DNA of 64,000 nt from Caenispirillum bisanense (GCF_039523075.1 NZ_BAAAEP010000022.1:10595-74594), one strand, 5' to 3'. Shown: positions 8,995 through 17,671, numbered from the stretch's first letter. Numbers and translations: made by a program. Notes: generated by a model from the sequence alone, not told the origin.

Positions 8995-10458
8995 ATGACC
9001 GACCAGTCCGCCCTTGCCGCCCGCGCCGCCGCCCTGTCCGCCGCCACCGTGCTGTGCGCCGGCGACGTCATGCTCGACCGTTTCGTCTATGGCGACGTCG
9101 ACCGCATCTCGCCGGAAGGGCCGATCCCGGTCCTGCGCATCCGGCGCGAGGTGGCGATGCTGGGCGGCGCCGGCAACGTGGTGCGCAACCTGGTGGGCCT
9201 GGGCGCCGCCGCCACCTTCCTCACCTGCGTCGGCGACGATGCGCCGGGGCGCGAGGTGGCGACGCTGATCGACGCCCTGCCGCGGGTCGACCCGGTGCTG
9301 CAGGTGGCGCGCGGCCGCCAGACCACCATCAAGACCCGCTTCGTCGCCGGCAACCAGCAGCTGCTGCGGGCCGACGAGGAAACCCTCGCCCCGGTCGCCG
9401 ACCTGTCCCTCGACCGCCTGCTGGCGGCGGCCGGCGAGCAGATGGCCCAGGCCGGCGCCCTGGTGCTGTCGGACTACGGCAAGGGCGTGCTGCCGGCGCG
9501 GGTGACCGCCGCCCTCATCACCCTGGCGCGCGAGGCCGGGGTGCCGGTGGTGGTCGACCCCAAGGGGGCGGACTGGGACCGCTACCGCGGCGCCACCGTC
9601 GTCACCCCCAACCGCAAGGAACTGGCCGAGGCCGCCGGCCTGCCCACCGGCACCGATGCCGAGATCGAGGCCGCCGCCCGCCGCCTGATCGAGCGCTGCG
9701 GCCTCGACATCATCCTGGTCACCCGCAGCCAGGAAGGCATGACCCTGGTGCCGCGCGACGGCGCCCCCACCCACCTGCCGGCCCAGGCGCGGGAGGTCTA
9801 TGACGTTTCCGGCGCCGGCGACACGGTGGTGGCGACGGTGGCGGCGGCGCTGGCCTGCGGCGCCCCGCTGGTGGAGGCGGCGCGGCTCGCCAACGTGGCG
9901 GCCGGCATCGTGGTCGGCAAGGTCGGCACGGCGGCGGTGCATGTGGACGAGCTGCTCCACACCCTGCGCCGCCAGGACCTGGAGGAAGACGAGGCCAAGG
10001 TGCTGCCGCTGCCGGCGGCGGCGGAGAAGGTGGCGCAGTGGCGGGCGCGCGGCCTGAGCGTCGGCTTCACCAACGGCTGCTTCGACCTGCTGCACCCCGG
10101 CCACGTCTCGCTACTGGCCCAGGCCAAGGCGGCCTGCGACCGGCTGGTGGTGGGGCTGAATTCCGACGCCTCGGTCAAGCGCCTGAAGGGCGAGACCCGG
10201 CCTGTGCAGAGCGAGGCGGCGCGCGCCACCGTGCTCGGCTCGCTGGCCAGCGTCGACATGGTGGTGATCTTCGGCGAGGACACCCCGCTGGAGCTGATCC
10301 GCACCCTGCGCCCGGACGTTCTGGTGAAGGGCGCCGACTACACCATCGCCACCGTGGTCGGCGCCGACATCGTCCAGGCCTACGGCGGCCGGGTCATGCT
10401 GGCGGCGCTGGAGGACGGCTTTTCCACCACCGCCACCATCGCCCGCATGAACCGCTGA
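8995..10458 (+). CDS. hldE: Bifunctional heptose-7-phosphate kinase / heptose-1-phosphate adenylyltransferase
   Basis: A 487-residue cytoplasmic enzyme for ADP-heptose synthesis, precursor of the lipopolysaccharide inner core. Residues 1-320 are a PfkB/ribokinase-type kinase (GDVMLDRFVYGDV near the start, catalytic loop VSGAGDTVVA near 270). Residues about 350-487 are a nucleotidyltransferase with the family motif TNGCFDLLHPGHV. Length and domain order match HldE/RfaE of enterobacteria (477 residues). ATG 8995 is chosen because similarity begins just after it; the frame stays open upstream into the previous gene. It indicates a heptose-containing LPS. Confidence 0.95.
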   Translation: MTDQSALAARAAALSAATVLCAGDVMLDRFVYGDVDRISPEGPIPVLRIRREVAMLGGAGNVVRNLVGLGAAATFLTCVGDDAPGREVATLIDALPRVDPVLQVARGRQTTIKTRFVAGNQQLLRADEETLAPVADLSLDRLLAAAGEQMAQAGALVLSDYGKGVLPARVTAALITLAREAGVPVVVDPKGADWDRYRGATVVTPNRKELAEAAGLPTGTDAEIEAAARRLIERCGLDIILVTRSQEGMTLVPRDGAPTHLPAQAREVYDVSGAGDTVVATVAAALACGAPLVEAARLANVAAGIVVGKVGTAAVHVDELLHTLRRQDLEEDEAKVLPLPAAAEKVAQWRARGLSVGFTNGCFDLLHPGHVSLLAQAKAACDRLVVGLNSDASVKRLKGETRPVQSEAARATVLGSLASVDMVVIFGEDTPLELIRTLRPDVLVKGADYTIATVVGADIVQAYGGRVMLAALEDGFSTTATIARMNR

Positions 10459-10527
10459 CCGCTGACCGCCGCCGCGGCGCCCGCCGTGCCCGCTCACCCA
10501 CACCCCCGACGGGAGGAGACACCGCCC

Positions 10528-10863
10528 ATGCGTTGCGTTTCGTTCACCGCCGCCGCTGCCGCCCTGCTCGCCCTCACGGCCTGCGCGTCGGCGCCGCCGG
10601 AACCGGAACCGCCGCTGGAGCGGCCGCAGACCACCGCCTCGGCCGATGCCCTGGCCGGCTGCGGCGCCTCCGACCTCGCCTCCTCCACCGGCAGCCGGCT
10701 GGTGCCGGGGCCGGCCGGGGAGGGCGAGGTGTCGGTGCAGGATCTGCCGCAGCCCTATCGGGTGGTCGCCCCCGGCACCCCCACCGACCTGTCCTTCCAG
10801 CCCGACCGGCTGACGGTGACGCTGTCCCACGATGGCATCATCCGCCAGATCACCTGCGGCTGA
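10528..10863 (+). CDS. Lipoprotein resembling peptidase inhibitor I78 family, copy 1
   Basis: A 111-residue predicted lipoprotein. The signal peptide ends in a lipobox (LALTAC). After a proline-rich spacer the domain begins at a Cys-Gly motif and ends with the I78 hallmark: a PYRVV..G turn, FQPDRLTV, and a terminal Gly-Ile-Ile-x-x-Ile-x-Cys-Gly. The family contains small serine-peptidase inhibitors; a periplasmic inhibitor role is inferred. The ribosome binding site GGGAGGAG (10511-10518) supports ATG 10528 over earlier in-frame starts. A second copy follows after 17 bases. Confidence 0.75.
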   Translation: MRCVSFTAAAAALLALTACASAPPEPEPPLERPQTTASADALAGCGASDLASSTGSRLVPGPAGEGEVSVQDLPQPYRVVAPGTPTDLSFQPDRLTVTLSHDGIIRQITCG

Positions 10864-10880
10864 CCCCCGGAGACCCGCCC

Positions 10881-11243
10881 ATGCGCCTGACCCCTCTGCC
10901 GGCCGCCGTGGCCGCCGTCGCCCTGCTGCCGCTGCTGGCCGCCTGCGCCCCGCCGCCGGGCTCGGCCGGCCAGGATGCCCGCACCCCGGTGGCGGCGCCC
11001 CCGGCCGAACCGCCGCCGGCGCCGGGAGACCTCGCTGCCTGCAACGGCGAGGCGCTGGCCGGGGCGGTCGGCCGTTTCCTGGTCCACGGCACCGCCGGCC
11101 CCGACGAGATCAACCAGGACACGCTGCCGCAGCCGCACCGGGTGCTGAAGCCGGGCATGGCCTACACCATGGACTTCCGCCCCGACCGCCTGAACGTCGA
11201 GGTCGACGGCACCGGCCGTATCCTGTCCGTGCGCTGCGGCTGA
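10881..11243 (+). CDS. Lipoprotein resembling peptidase inhibitor I78 family, copy 2
   Basis: A 120-residue paralogue of the preceding gene. It has a lipoprotein signal (LPLLAAC), an alanine/proline-rich spacer, then an I78-type domain with PHRVLKPGMAYTMDFRPDRL and the terminal VRCG. This copy is closer to the family consensus (TMDFRPDRLNV) than copy 1. The two conserved cysteines that bracket the domain are present. Tandem duplication suggests the pair targets different peptidases or acts on one with altered specificity; that is inference. Confidence 0.78.
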   Translation: MRLTPLPAAVAAVALLPLLAACAPPPGSAGQDARTPVAAPPAEPPPAPGDLAACNGEALAGAVGRFLVHGTAGPDEINQDTLPQPHRVLKPGMAYTMDFRPDRLNVEVDGTGRILSVRCG

Positions 11244-11314
11244 GCCGCCACAGTTCCGCCGCAAGTGGGGCAGATGCTCGCCCCCTGTTTCCGGGTCGAG
11301 GAAGGGGCCTCACC

Positions 11315-12391
11315 ATGACCGTCGCCGGGCGCCGCGCGCCTGCCGTGCCGCTCCCGCTGCTGCCGGCGCTGACGGCGGCGGCGGTGCTGCTGCTGTCCGC
11401 CTGCGCCGCGCCGCCGGCGCCGACCGCGGCCTCCGACCCTGCCGCCGCCACGCCCGCGGCGGCGCTGGAGAGGGCGGAACGGCTGCTGGCCGGCGATGCC
11501 GCCGCCGCCCTGCTGGCGCTGTGGCCGGTGGCGGTGCAGGGCGAGGCGCGGGCCCAGTATCTGCTCGGCCAGGCCTACATGACCGGCGCCGGCGTGGCGC
11601 TGGACGAGGCGGAAGGGCTGCGCCTGCTGGAAAATGCCGCCGACCAGGGCCTCGCCGATGCCCAGGTGGCGGCCGGTGTGGCGCGGCTGGCCGGCCGGGG
11701 CACCGCCGCCGAAGACCCGCGCGCCGCCGCCCTGTGGTTCGAGCAGGCGGCGGCCCAGGGGCATCCCGTGGGGCTCTATCGCCTCGCCCAGCTGACCGCC
11801 GACGGCCGCGGCGTGCGGCGCGATCCCGGCCGGGCGCTGGGGCTGCTGGACCGCGCCGCCGCCCTCGGCCTGCCGGCGGCGCAGACGGCGCTCGGCCGCC
11901 TCTATGCCGACGGCCAGGGGGTGCCGAAGGACGTCGCCTGGGCCGCCCGCTGGTTCGGCGAGGCCGCCCGGCGCGGCGATGCGGAGGGCCAGTACCGCCT
12001 CGGCCTTGCCCACCAGACCGGGGCCGGCGTGCCGGCCGACCCGACGGCGGCGCTGGCCTGGCTGACGCTGGCCCGCGACCGTGGTCATCCCGAGGCCGGG
12101 GCCGCCCTGGCGCCCTTGCGCGAACGCATCGGCCCCACCGCCCGCGCCGCCGCCGATGCGGTGGTGCAGCGCTGGCAGCCGGTGACCGGCGTGCCGGCCG
12201 GCGAGGACGGGCCGACGGTGCTTTACGTGCAGCAACGGCTGGCGACGCTGGGGTATTCACCGGGCGGCACCGACGGCCTGATGGGCCGCCGCACCCGCGC
12301 CGCCGTCGCCGCCTTCCAGGCCGCCCACGGGCTGCCGGCCGACGGCAGCCTCACCGCCGCCACCCTCACCGCCCTGCGCGCCGCCCGCTGA
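11315..12391 (+). CDS. Lipoprotein with Sel1 repeats and C-terminal peptidoglycan-binding domain
   Basis: A 358-residue predicted lipoprotein (lipobox LLLSAC at about 25-30). Five to six Sel1-like repeats of about 36 residues follow (for example AQYLLGQAYMTGAGV, AQTALGRLYADGQGV, GQYRLGLAHQTGAGV). The last 60 residues form a PG_binding_1 domain (VQQRLATLGYSPGG, TRAAVAAFQAAHGL). It probably tethers a protein-interaction scaffold to the cell wall in the periplasm. GAAGGGG lies about nine bases before ATG 11315. It is transcribed in line with the I78 lipoproteins and may share their transcript. Confidence 0.85.
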   Translation: MTVAGRRAPAVPLPLLPALTAAAVLLLSACAAPPAPTAASDPAAATPAAALERAERLLAGDAAAALLALWPVAVQGEARAQYLLGQAYMTGAGVALDEAEGLRLLENAADQGLADAQVAAGVARLAGRGTAAEDPRAAALWFEQAAAQGHPVGLYRLAQLTADGRGVRRDPGRALGLLDRAAALGLPAAQTALGRLYADGQGVPKDVAWAARWFGEAARRGDAEGQYRLGLAHQTGAGVPADPTAALAWLTLARDRGHPEAGAALAPLRERIGPTARAAADAVVQRWQPVTGVPAGEDGPTVLYVQQRLATLGYSPGGTDGLMGRRTRAAVAAFQAAHGLPADGSLTAATLTALRAAR

Positions 12392-12477
12392 GGACGGCGC
12401 CGGCGGGCCTCCGCCCTTGCCCACGGCGGCGGCAGACGTTACATGCGGAGGGCGTCAGCCCCTGCAGGACCAGCCCC

Positions 12478-13302
12478 GTGACCTTCACCGACGACCAGAT
12501 CCACCGCTACGCCCGCCACATCATCCTGAAGGAGGTGGGCGGCATCGGGCAGGAGGCGCTGCTGAAGGCCCGCGTGCTGCTGATCGGCGCCGGCGGCCTG
12601 GGGTCGCCGCTGGCGCTCTATCTGGCGGCGGCGGGGGTGGGGACCATCGGCATCATCGACGACGACAGCGTCGACCTGTCCAACCTGCAGCGGCAGGTGG
12701 CGCACGATGTGGACGCCATCGGCCGCCCCAAGGTGGAAAGCGCTGGCCGGCGCATGCGGGCGCTCAACCCCGACGTCACGGTGGTGGAGCACCGCTGCCG
12801 GCTGACCGCCGACAACGCCCTCGACCTCATCGGCCGCTACGACATCGTGGCCGACGGCTCCGACAACTTCGAAACCCGCTTCCTGGTCAACGATGCCTGC
12901 CATTTCGCCGGCCGGACGCTGGTGTCGGGCGCCATCCTGCGCTTCGACGGCCAGCTGACCACCTTCGCCACCCATCGCGGCGGCCCCTGCTACCGCTGCA
13001 TCTATGGCGACGTGCCGCCACCGGGCTCGGCCCCCACCTGCGCCCAGGCGGGCGTGCTGGGGGCGGTGCCGGGGGTGATCGGCTCGCTGCAGGCGACGGA
13101 AGTGCTGAAGGAGATCCTCGGCGTCGGCACGTCCATGGCCGGCCGGCTGCTGATCTGGGATGCCCTGGCGGCGGAGTTCCGCACCGTGCGGGTGCCGCGC
13201 GACCCCGGTTGCCCGCTGTGCGGCGACCACCCGACGATCACCGATCTCAGCGCCCATGCCAACGCACCGGCGCCCGCCTGCGGCAGCGGCGCGGCGGGCT
13301 GA
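12478..13302 (+). CDS. moeB: MoeB/ThiF-family sulfur-carrier adenylyltransferase
   Basis: A 274-residue E1-like enzyme that adenylates the C-terminal Gly-Gly of a sulfur carrier such as MoaD or ThiS. It begins with the family N-terminus RYARHIILKEVGGIGQ. The nucleotide-binding glycine loop is LIGAGGLGSPLA (about residues 37-48), followed by DDDSVDLSNLQRQ. Two CxxC pairs (CYRC and CPLC) form the zinc site. GTG 12478 is the only in-frame start near the beginning of similarity. Whether it serves MoaD (encoded at 20.4 kb) or a thiamine carrier cannot be decided; no ThiS or rhodanese domain is attached. Confidence 0.88.
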   Translation: MTFTDDQIHRYARHIILKEVGGIGQEALLKARVLLIGAGGLGSPLALYLAAAGVGTIGIIDDDSVDLSNLQRQVAHDVDAIGRPKVESAGRRMRALNPDVTVVEHRCRLTADNALDLIGRYDIVADGSDNFETRFLVNDACHFAGRTLVSGAILRFDGQLTTFATHRGGPCYRCIYGDVPPPGSAPTCAQAGVLGAVPGVIGSLQATEVLKEILGVGTSMAGRLLIWDALAAEFRTVRVPRDPGCPLCGDHPTITDLSAHANAPAPACGSGAAG

Positions 13303-13324
13303 CGACGCCCTCCCCGCAACGGCA

Positions 13325-13352
13325 ACGGGCCGATCCCGAAGGACCGGCCCGT
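13325..13352. terminator. Stem-loop between convergent genes
   Basis: ACGGGCCG (13325-13332) pairs with CGGCCCGT (13345-13352) across a 12-base loop, in the gap where moeB and the glutamine-synthetase-family gene converge. There is no T-tract on either side, so it may act as a weak or factor-dependent terminator for both strands. Confidence 0.45.
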
Positions 13353-13359
13353 CGCACCG

Positions 13360-14715
13360 TTACAGGTACCAGGCGTATTCGTGCGGGGCGATGACGCTCT
13401 GGAACTTCTCCAGCTCCGCCCACTTGGTGTCGTGGTAGAGCGACAGGTACTCGGCGCCGAAGTAGCCGGGCAGCAGTTCGGCCTCCTTCAGGGCGTGCAG
13501 GGCGCTGCGCCAGGTGAACGGCACGCCCGCGTCCATCTCCTTGCCGGCGTTGCCGGTGTCGGCCGGGCCGGGGTCGATGCGGTGGGTGATGCCGTGGTGG
13601 GCGCCCGCCATCACCGCCGCCAGCGCCAGATAGGGGTTGGCGTCGGCACCGCAGATGCGGTGCTCCACCCGCCGCGCCGCGCCTTCGCCCGCCGGCACGC
13701 GGAAGGCAACGGAGCGGTTGTTGATGCCCCAGGTGCGCCCCACCGGCACATAGAGGTTGGGCTGGAAGCGGCGGTAGGCGTTGGCGTTGGGGGCGAAGAT
13801 GGCCATCGCCTCCGGCATGGTCGCCTGCATGCCGCCGATGGCCCAGCGCAGCATCTCCGAGCCGCCGTCGCTGCCGTCGTCGAAGATGTTGCGGCCCTCG
13901 CTGTCGCACAGCGACAGGTGGATGTGCAGCCCGTTGCCCGCCATCTTGCTGAAGGGCTTGGACATGAACGTCGCCTCGAAGCCGTGGCGCTCGGCGACGC
14001 CCATGACCACGCGCTTGAGCAGGCTGGCATGATCGGCGGCGGCGACGCCGCTGGTGACATGCCGCAGGTTGACCTCGAACTGCCCCGGCGCGTACTCGCT
14101 GGAGGCCGTGTAGCACGGCACGCCCTGGATGTTGCAGGCGGTTTCGATGTCGCGCAGCACGGCGGCGTAGGATTCGATCTCCCACATGCCGTAGACCTGG
14201 GTGTTCTTGTCGCGCTGGCCGGTGTCCGGCGCGATGGGGAACTGCGGGCTGCCGTCGCCCATGCGCTGGCGGTCGATGAGGTAGAATTCCAGCTCCAGCG
14301 CCGTCACCGGCTGCAGGCCGTCGGCCAGCAGGCGGTGTTCCACCTTCTGCAGCACGTTGCGCGGATCGAGGAAGGACGCGGCGCCGTCCTGGTCGGTCAT
14401 GGTCAGCAGCACCTGCGCCGAGGGCACCCGCGCCCAGGGCACGCGCTTCAGGGTGCCGGCGATGGGCACCGCGATGCCGTCGGGGTCGCCGTCGGAGAAG
14501 CCGCGGCCGCCGGCATCGGGGCAGTCGCCGGTGACGTCGAGCAGGAACACGCTGTAGGGGATCTGCATGCCGTTGGTGAACAGGCCCTTGGCGTCCTGGC
14601 GGGGGTAGCGCTTGCCGCGCACGATGCCGCACAGGTCGAACAGGATGGCGTCCACGTATTCCACGTCGGGGTGGTCGGCCAGGAAGCTGGTCAGCTCCTC
14701 CACGCCGGGTTTCAT
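13360..14715 (-). CDS. Glutamine synthetase family protein (gamma-glutamylputrescine synthetase type)
   Basis: A 451-residue ATP-dependent amine:glutamate ligase. It shows the GS beta-grasp N-terminal domain and catalytic motifs, including ELEFYLID, the SSEYAPGQFEVN segment, NGLHIHLSL and RVEHRICGADANPY. The sequence resembles the PuuA/GlnA3 branch, which glutamylates putrescine or other amines, more than canonical GlnA: it lacks the usual adenylylation-tyrosine tail. GGGGAG about ten bases upstream supports ATG 14715. It stands alone with a long leader and is probably regulated by nitrogen or polyamine supply. The actual amine substrate is not readable. Confidence 0.85.
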   Translation of the reverse strand: MKPGVEELTSFLADHPDVEYVDAILFDLCGIVRGKRYPRQDAKGLFTNGMQIPYSVFLLDVTGDCPDAGGRGFSDGDPDGIAVPIAGTLKRVPWARVPSAQVLLTMTDQDGAASFLDPRNVLQKVEHRLLADGLQPVTALELEFYLIDRQRMGDGSPQFPIAPDTGQRDKNTQVYGMWEIESYAAVLRDIETACNIQGVPCYTASSEYAPGQFEVNLRHVTSGVAAADHASLLKRVVMGVAERHGFEATFMSKPFSKMAGNGLHIHLSLCDSEGRNIFDDGSDGGSEMLRWAIGGMQATMPEAMAIFAPNANAYRRFQPNLYVPVGRTWGINNRSVAFRVPAGEGAARRVEHRICGADANPYLALAAVMAGAHHGITHRIDPGPADTGNAGKEMDAGVPFTWRSALHALKEAELLPGYFGAEYLSLYHDTKWAELEKFQSVIAPHEYAWYL

Positions 14716-15063
14716 GATCGTGATACTCCCCAAGTGAGCCTGACCGCCGCACCGCCCCGTCGCATATCTCGAACACTGACGCGGGGCCCCGGCGCACAAT
14801 CACCGGGTTTCGGAGGGCCACAGGCTTTCTGTTGTGCCTCTACAGGGTGACCGAGGCACCTGCGAACTGTCAATCACCCGATGAATTTATTTGACACTGC
14901 ACCGCCGCAACGGGCATCTCGGCCCGCTGCCGGCCATGCGGCTTGACACCACCGGCCCTGGCCGCCCATCGTTCGCCCGCCACCGCCGGTGGTGACGCAA
15001 CACCTGCCGCCGCCGGCGCATTGGTGTGGCGCATTCCTTTCGCTGCAACGGAGCCGCCGTCCC
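14716..15063. promoter_or_regulatory. Divergent intergenic region between the GS-family gene and the antiporter
   Basis: This 348-base region holds no convincing gene. It is less GC-rich in its middle (14865-14900). Two TTGACA hexamers read on the plus strand (14891-14896 and 14943-14948) and one on the minus strand (14873-14868), suitable as -35 elements for the two divergent genes. None has a good -10 at standard spacing, so exact promoters are unresolved. Confidence 0.4.
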
Positions 15064-16038
15064 ATGCTGATGTCGTGGATCGCCTTCGCCGCCGGGCTGG
15101 TGCTGCTGGTCGGTGCCGCCGAGGCGCTGGTGCGCGGCGCCGTCGCCATGGCGGAGCGGCTGGGCGTGTCGCCGCTGGTGATCGGCCTGACGGTGGTGGC
15201 CTTCGGCACCTCGGCGCCGGAACTGGTGGTCTGCGTGCAGGCGGCGCTGGAAGGGTCGGGCGGGCTGGTCTACGGCAACGTCATCGGCTCCAACATCGCC
15301 AACATCATGCTGATCCTGGCGCTGGCGGCGCTGATCCGGCCGGTGCACGCGGAGATGCGGACCTTCGGCCGCGAGGCGACGGTGCTGATCCTCGCCACCG
15401 TCGCCATGGTGGTGTTCACCTGGAGCGACGGCGTCATCCGCCAGGAAGGTGCGGTGCTGCTGGCGGCGCTGGCGGCCTACCTGCTGTGGTCCTACGTGCG
15501 GGAAAGCCGCAACGCCGCCGATGCCCGCGCCGCCGCCGCCGAACTGGAGGAACTGTCCAGCCTGCAGCACAAGCCATGGTGGATGATCATCGCCGCCACC
15601 CTCGTCGGCCTGGGCGGCGTCATCCTGGGGGCGCGGCTGCTGGTCACCGGCGCCGTTGCCATCGCCCGCGACTGGGGCGTGCCGGAGGAAGTGATCGGCC
15701 TGACCATGGTGGCCATCGGCACCTCGCTGCCCGAACTGGCGACCGCCGTCGCCGCCGCCCTGAAGAAGCAGAACGACATGGCGCTCGGCAACGTGGTCGG
15801 CTCCAACCTGTTCAACATCCTCGGCATCATGGGCGTCTCGGCGCTGGTGAAGCCGGCCGCCGCGCCGGCCCAGGTGATGGCCTTCGATGCCTGGGTGATG
15901 CTGGCGGTGACGGTGCTGCTGGTGCCGTTCTTCCTCACCGGCCGCCGCCTGGCGCGGGCGGAGGGAGGGCTTCTCCTCGGCGGCTACGCTGCTTATATAG
16001 CCGTCCTCTTCATCGGCGTGGAACACGTGCTCGCATGA
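15064..16038 (+). CDS. CaxA/YrbG-type sodium/calcium antiporter
   Basis: A 324-residue inner-membrane cation exchanger. Two homologous halves of five helices each carry the alpha-repeat signatures: VVAFGTSAPELVV with GNVIGSNIANI in the first, and MVAIGTSLPELAT with GNVVGSNLFNILG in the second. The acidic residues of both GTSxPE motifs, which coordinate the cations, are intact. The two halves are joined by a charged cytoplasmic loop near residues 140-175. The stop overlaps the following SDR gene by four bases (ATGA), so the two are co-transcribed although their functions look unrelated. Confidence 0.92.
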   Translation: MLMSWIAFAAGLVLLVGAAEALVRGAVAMAERLGVSPLVIGLTVVAFGTSAPELVVCVQAALEGSGGLVYGNVIGSNIANIMLILALAALIRPVHAEMRTFGREATVLILATVAMVVFTWSDGVIRQEGAVLLAALAAYLLWSYVRESRNAADARAAAAELEELSSLQHKPWWMIIAATLVGLGGVILGARLLVTGAVAIARDWGVPEEVIGLTMVAIGTSLPELATAVAAALKKQNDMALGNVVGSNLFNILGIMGVSALVKPAAAPAQVMAFDAWVMLAVTVLLVPFFLTGRRLARAEGGLLLGGYAAYIAVLFIGVEHVLA

Positions 16039-16823
16039 CCCATCCCCTGCCCTCGCCCAAGACCGTCCTCGTCACCGGCGCCGCCAAGCGCATCGGCCGC
16101 GCCATCGCCCTTGATCTGGCGGCGCACGGCTGGAACGTCGCCGTCCATTACCGCTCCGACCCGGCCGAGGCCGAGGCGGTGGCGGCGGAGATCGAGGCGC
16201 GGGGGGTGCGCGCCGCCACGGTGCGCGCCGACCTGTCCGACGAGGCGGAGACGGCAGCGCTGGTGGAGCAGGCGACGGCGGCACTCGGGCCGCTGGGGGC
16301 GCTCATCAACAACGCCTCGGTGTTCGAGTACGACAGCTGGGATTCGGCCACCCGCGAATCGTGGGACCTGCACCTGAACGCCAACCTGCGGGCGCCCTTC
16401 GTGCTCACCCAGGCCTTCGCCCGCCAGGTGGCGGAGGACGCGCGCGGCTGCGTCGTCAACATCATCGATGAACGGGTGTGGAACCTCACCCCCCACTTCG
16501 TCACCTACACGCTGTCCAAGGCCGGCCTGTGGACGCTGACCCAGACCCTGGCGCTGGCGCTGGCGCCGCGCATCCGCGTCAACGGCATCGGCCCCGGCCC
16601 CACCCTGCCGAGCCCGCGCCAGAGCGACGAGCAGTTCGCCGAGCAGTGCGCCTCCATGCCGTTGCAGCATGGCACCAGCCCGCAGGAAGTGGCCGATGCG
16701 GTACGATTCATCCTTGCGGCGCCGGCCATGACCGGGCAAATGATTGCGCTCGACGGCGGGCAGCATCTGGCCTGGACCCAGGCGCCGCGTCACGGTCAGG
16801 GACCGCAGTTCCTGGCGGAGTGA
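16035..16823 (+). CDS. SDR oxidoreductase, pteridine-reductase/FolM-like
   Basis: A 262-residue classical short-chain dehydrogenase. The cofactor motif TGAAKRIGRAIA (about residues 14-25), with a following HYRSD that suggests NADP preference, is very like pteridine reductases. INNASVFEYDSW replaces the usual NNAG, also seen in PTR1/FolM proteins. The catalytic Tyr-Lys appears as YTLSK. It is followed after 75 bases by folB, which supports a role in reducing a dihydropterin or dihydrofolate. Substrate assignment is inference; a generic SDR role remains possible. Confidence 0.8.
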   Translation: MTHPLPSPKTVLVTGAAKRIGRAIALDLAAHGWNVAVHYRSDPAEAEAVAAEIEARGVRAATVRADLSDEAETAALVEQATAALGPLGALINNASVFEYDSWDSATRESWDLHLNANLRAPFVLTQAFARQVAEDARGCVVNIIDERVWNLTPHFVTYTLSKAGLWTLTQTLALALAPRIRVNGIGPGPTLPSPRQSDEQFAEQCASMPLQHGTSPQEVADAVRFILAAPAMTGQMIALDGGQHLAWTQAPRHGQGPQFLAE

Positions 16824-16898
16824 CGGCACCCGCCCCATATCGCGCTCCCGCGCCGCCCGCTGCCGTGGCGGCGGCGGGAGAGCGCCCAGCGGATCCGG

Positions 16899-17318
16899 AT
16901 GCCCATGACCCCCAATCCCGTCGTCAAGCCGTTCCCCATCGCCAATGCCCACCTGGGCCTGCGGCATGTGTTCATCCGTGATCTGGTGATCAGCGCCAAG
17001 GTCGGCGTCTACAAGCACGAGCACGAGAACGCCCAGCGGGTGCGCATCAACCTGGACCTGGCGGTGCGCGAGGGCGACGGCCCGGTGGGCGACAGCCTGG
17101 AGCAGGTGGTGTGCTACGAGGCGATTCGCGACCGCGTCCGCGACGTGGTGCTCGACCGGCACGTCAACCTGGTGGAAACCATGGCCGAACGCATCGCCCA
17201 GACCTGCCTGACCGACGGGCGAATCCGCTCCGTGCGGGTGCGGGTGGAGAAGCTGGACGTGTTCGACGACGTCGGTTCGGTGGGCGTGGAGATCGAGCGC
17301 TTCAGCCCGCTCGCCTGA
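16899..17318 (+). CDS. folB: Dihydroneopterin aldolase family protein
   Basis: A 139-residue FolB-like protein of the folate pathway, converting dihydroneopterin to hydroxymethyl-dihydropterin. FIRDLVISAKVGVYKHEHEN matches the N-terminal FolB strand (usually IGVYxxE). The conserved lysine of the family lies near the C-terminus in VRVEKLDVFDD. A second in-frame ATG at 16905 is equally possible and neither has a strong ribosome binding site. Its position right after a pteridine-reductase-like SDR forms a small pterin module. Confidence 0.85.
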   Translation: MPMTPNPVVKPFPIANAHLGLRHVFIRDLVISAKVGVYKHEHENAQRVRINLDLAVREGDGPVGDSLEQVVCYEAIRDRVRDVVLDRHVNLVETMAERIAQTCLTDGRIRSVRVRVEKLDVFDDVGSVGVEIERFSPLA

Positions 17319-17434
17319 CCGCCGGCGGCGGCAGGGCAGTCACCACCACGAGTCGCGGCCCTATGACCTTTTACCCGCGACGTTCGGATGGGGTGGATCC
17401 GAAGGGATCATCCGGCCTGTCAAGCCCTTCCTTT

Positions 17435-17452
17435 ACCCGCCGCGCGGGTTTT
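17435..17452 (+). terminator. Possible intrinsic terminator downstream of folB
   Basis: ACCCGC and GCGGGT form a six-base-pair stem with a three-base loop, followed by a run of T (17449-17452). The stem is short, so efficiency is doubtful. It lies 117 bases after the folB stop. Confidence 0.45.
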
Positions 17453-17650
17453 GCACAGGCGGCGGCCGGGCTGCCAGACCATCACACGGCTGTCAAGATG
17501 CAACTGTGCAGCCCCGCCCGGCGCCCTTCACCGGCGTCAAAACCAAGGCAAACCAAGGGGTTGAGGTGGTCGCCCAAAAACTGGGCAATGCGATGCGACT
17601 CCTTGGCCGGCGCCGCTTCGCACCGCTTGCCCCACCACTTTGCACAGAGT

Positions 17651-17671
17651 TATCCACAGCGGCCGTGGATA
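17651..17671. repeat. Inverted repeat containing a DnaA-box-like sequence
   Basis: TATCCAC (17651-17657) and GTGGATA (17665-17671) form a perfect seven-base inverted repeat with a seven-base spacer, about 95 bases before uvrC. The left arm is part of TTATCCACA (17650-17658), an exact match to the DnaA-box consensus; the right arm matches seven of nine. Binding by DnaA or another dimeric regulator is speculative. Confidence 0.5.
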
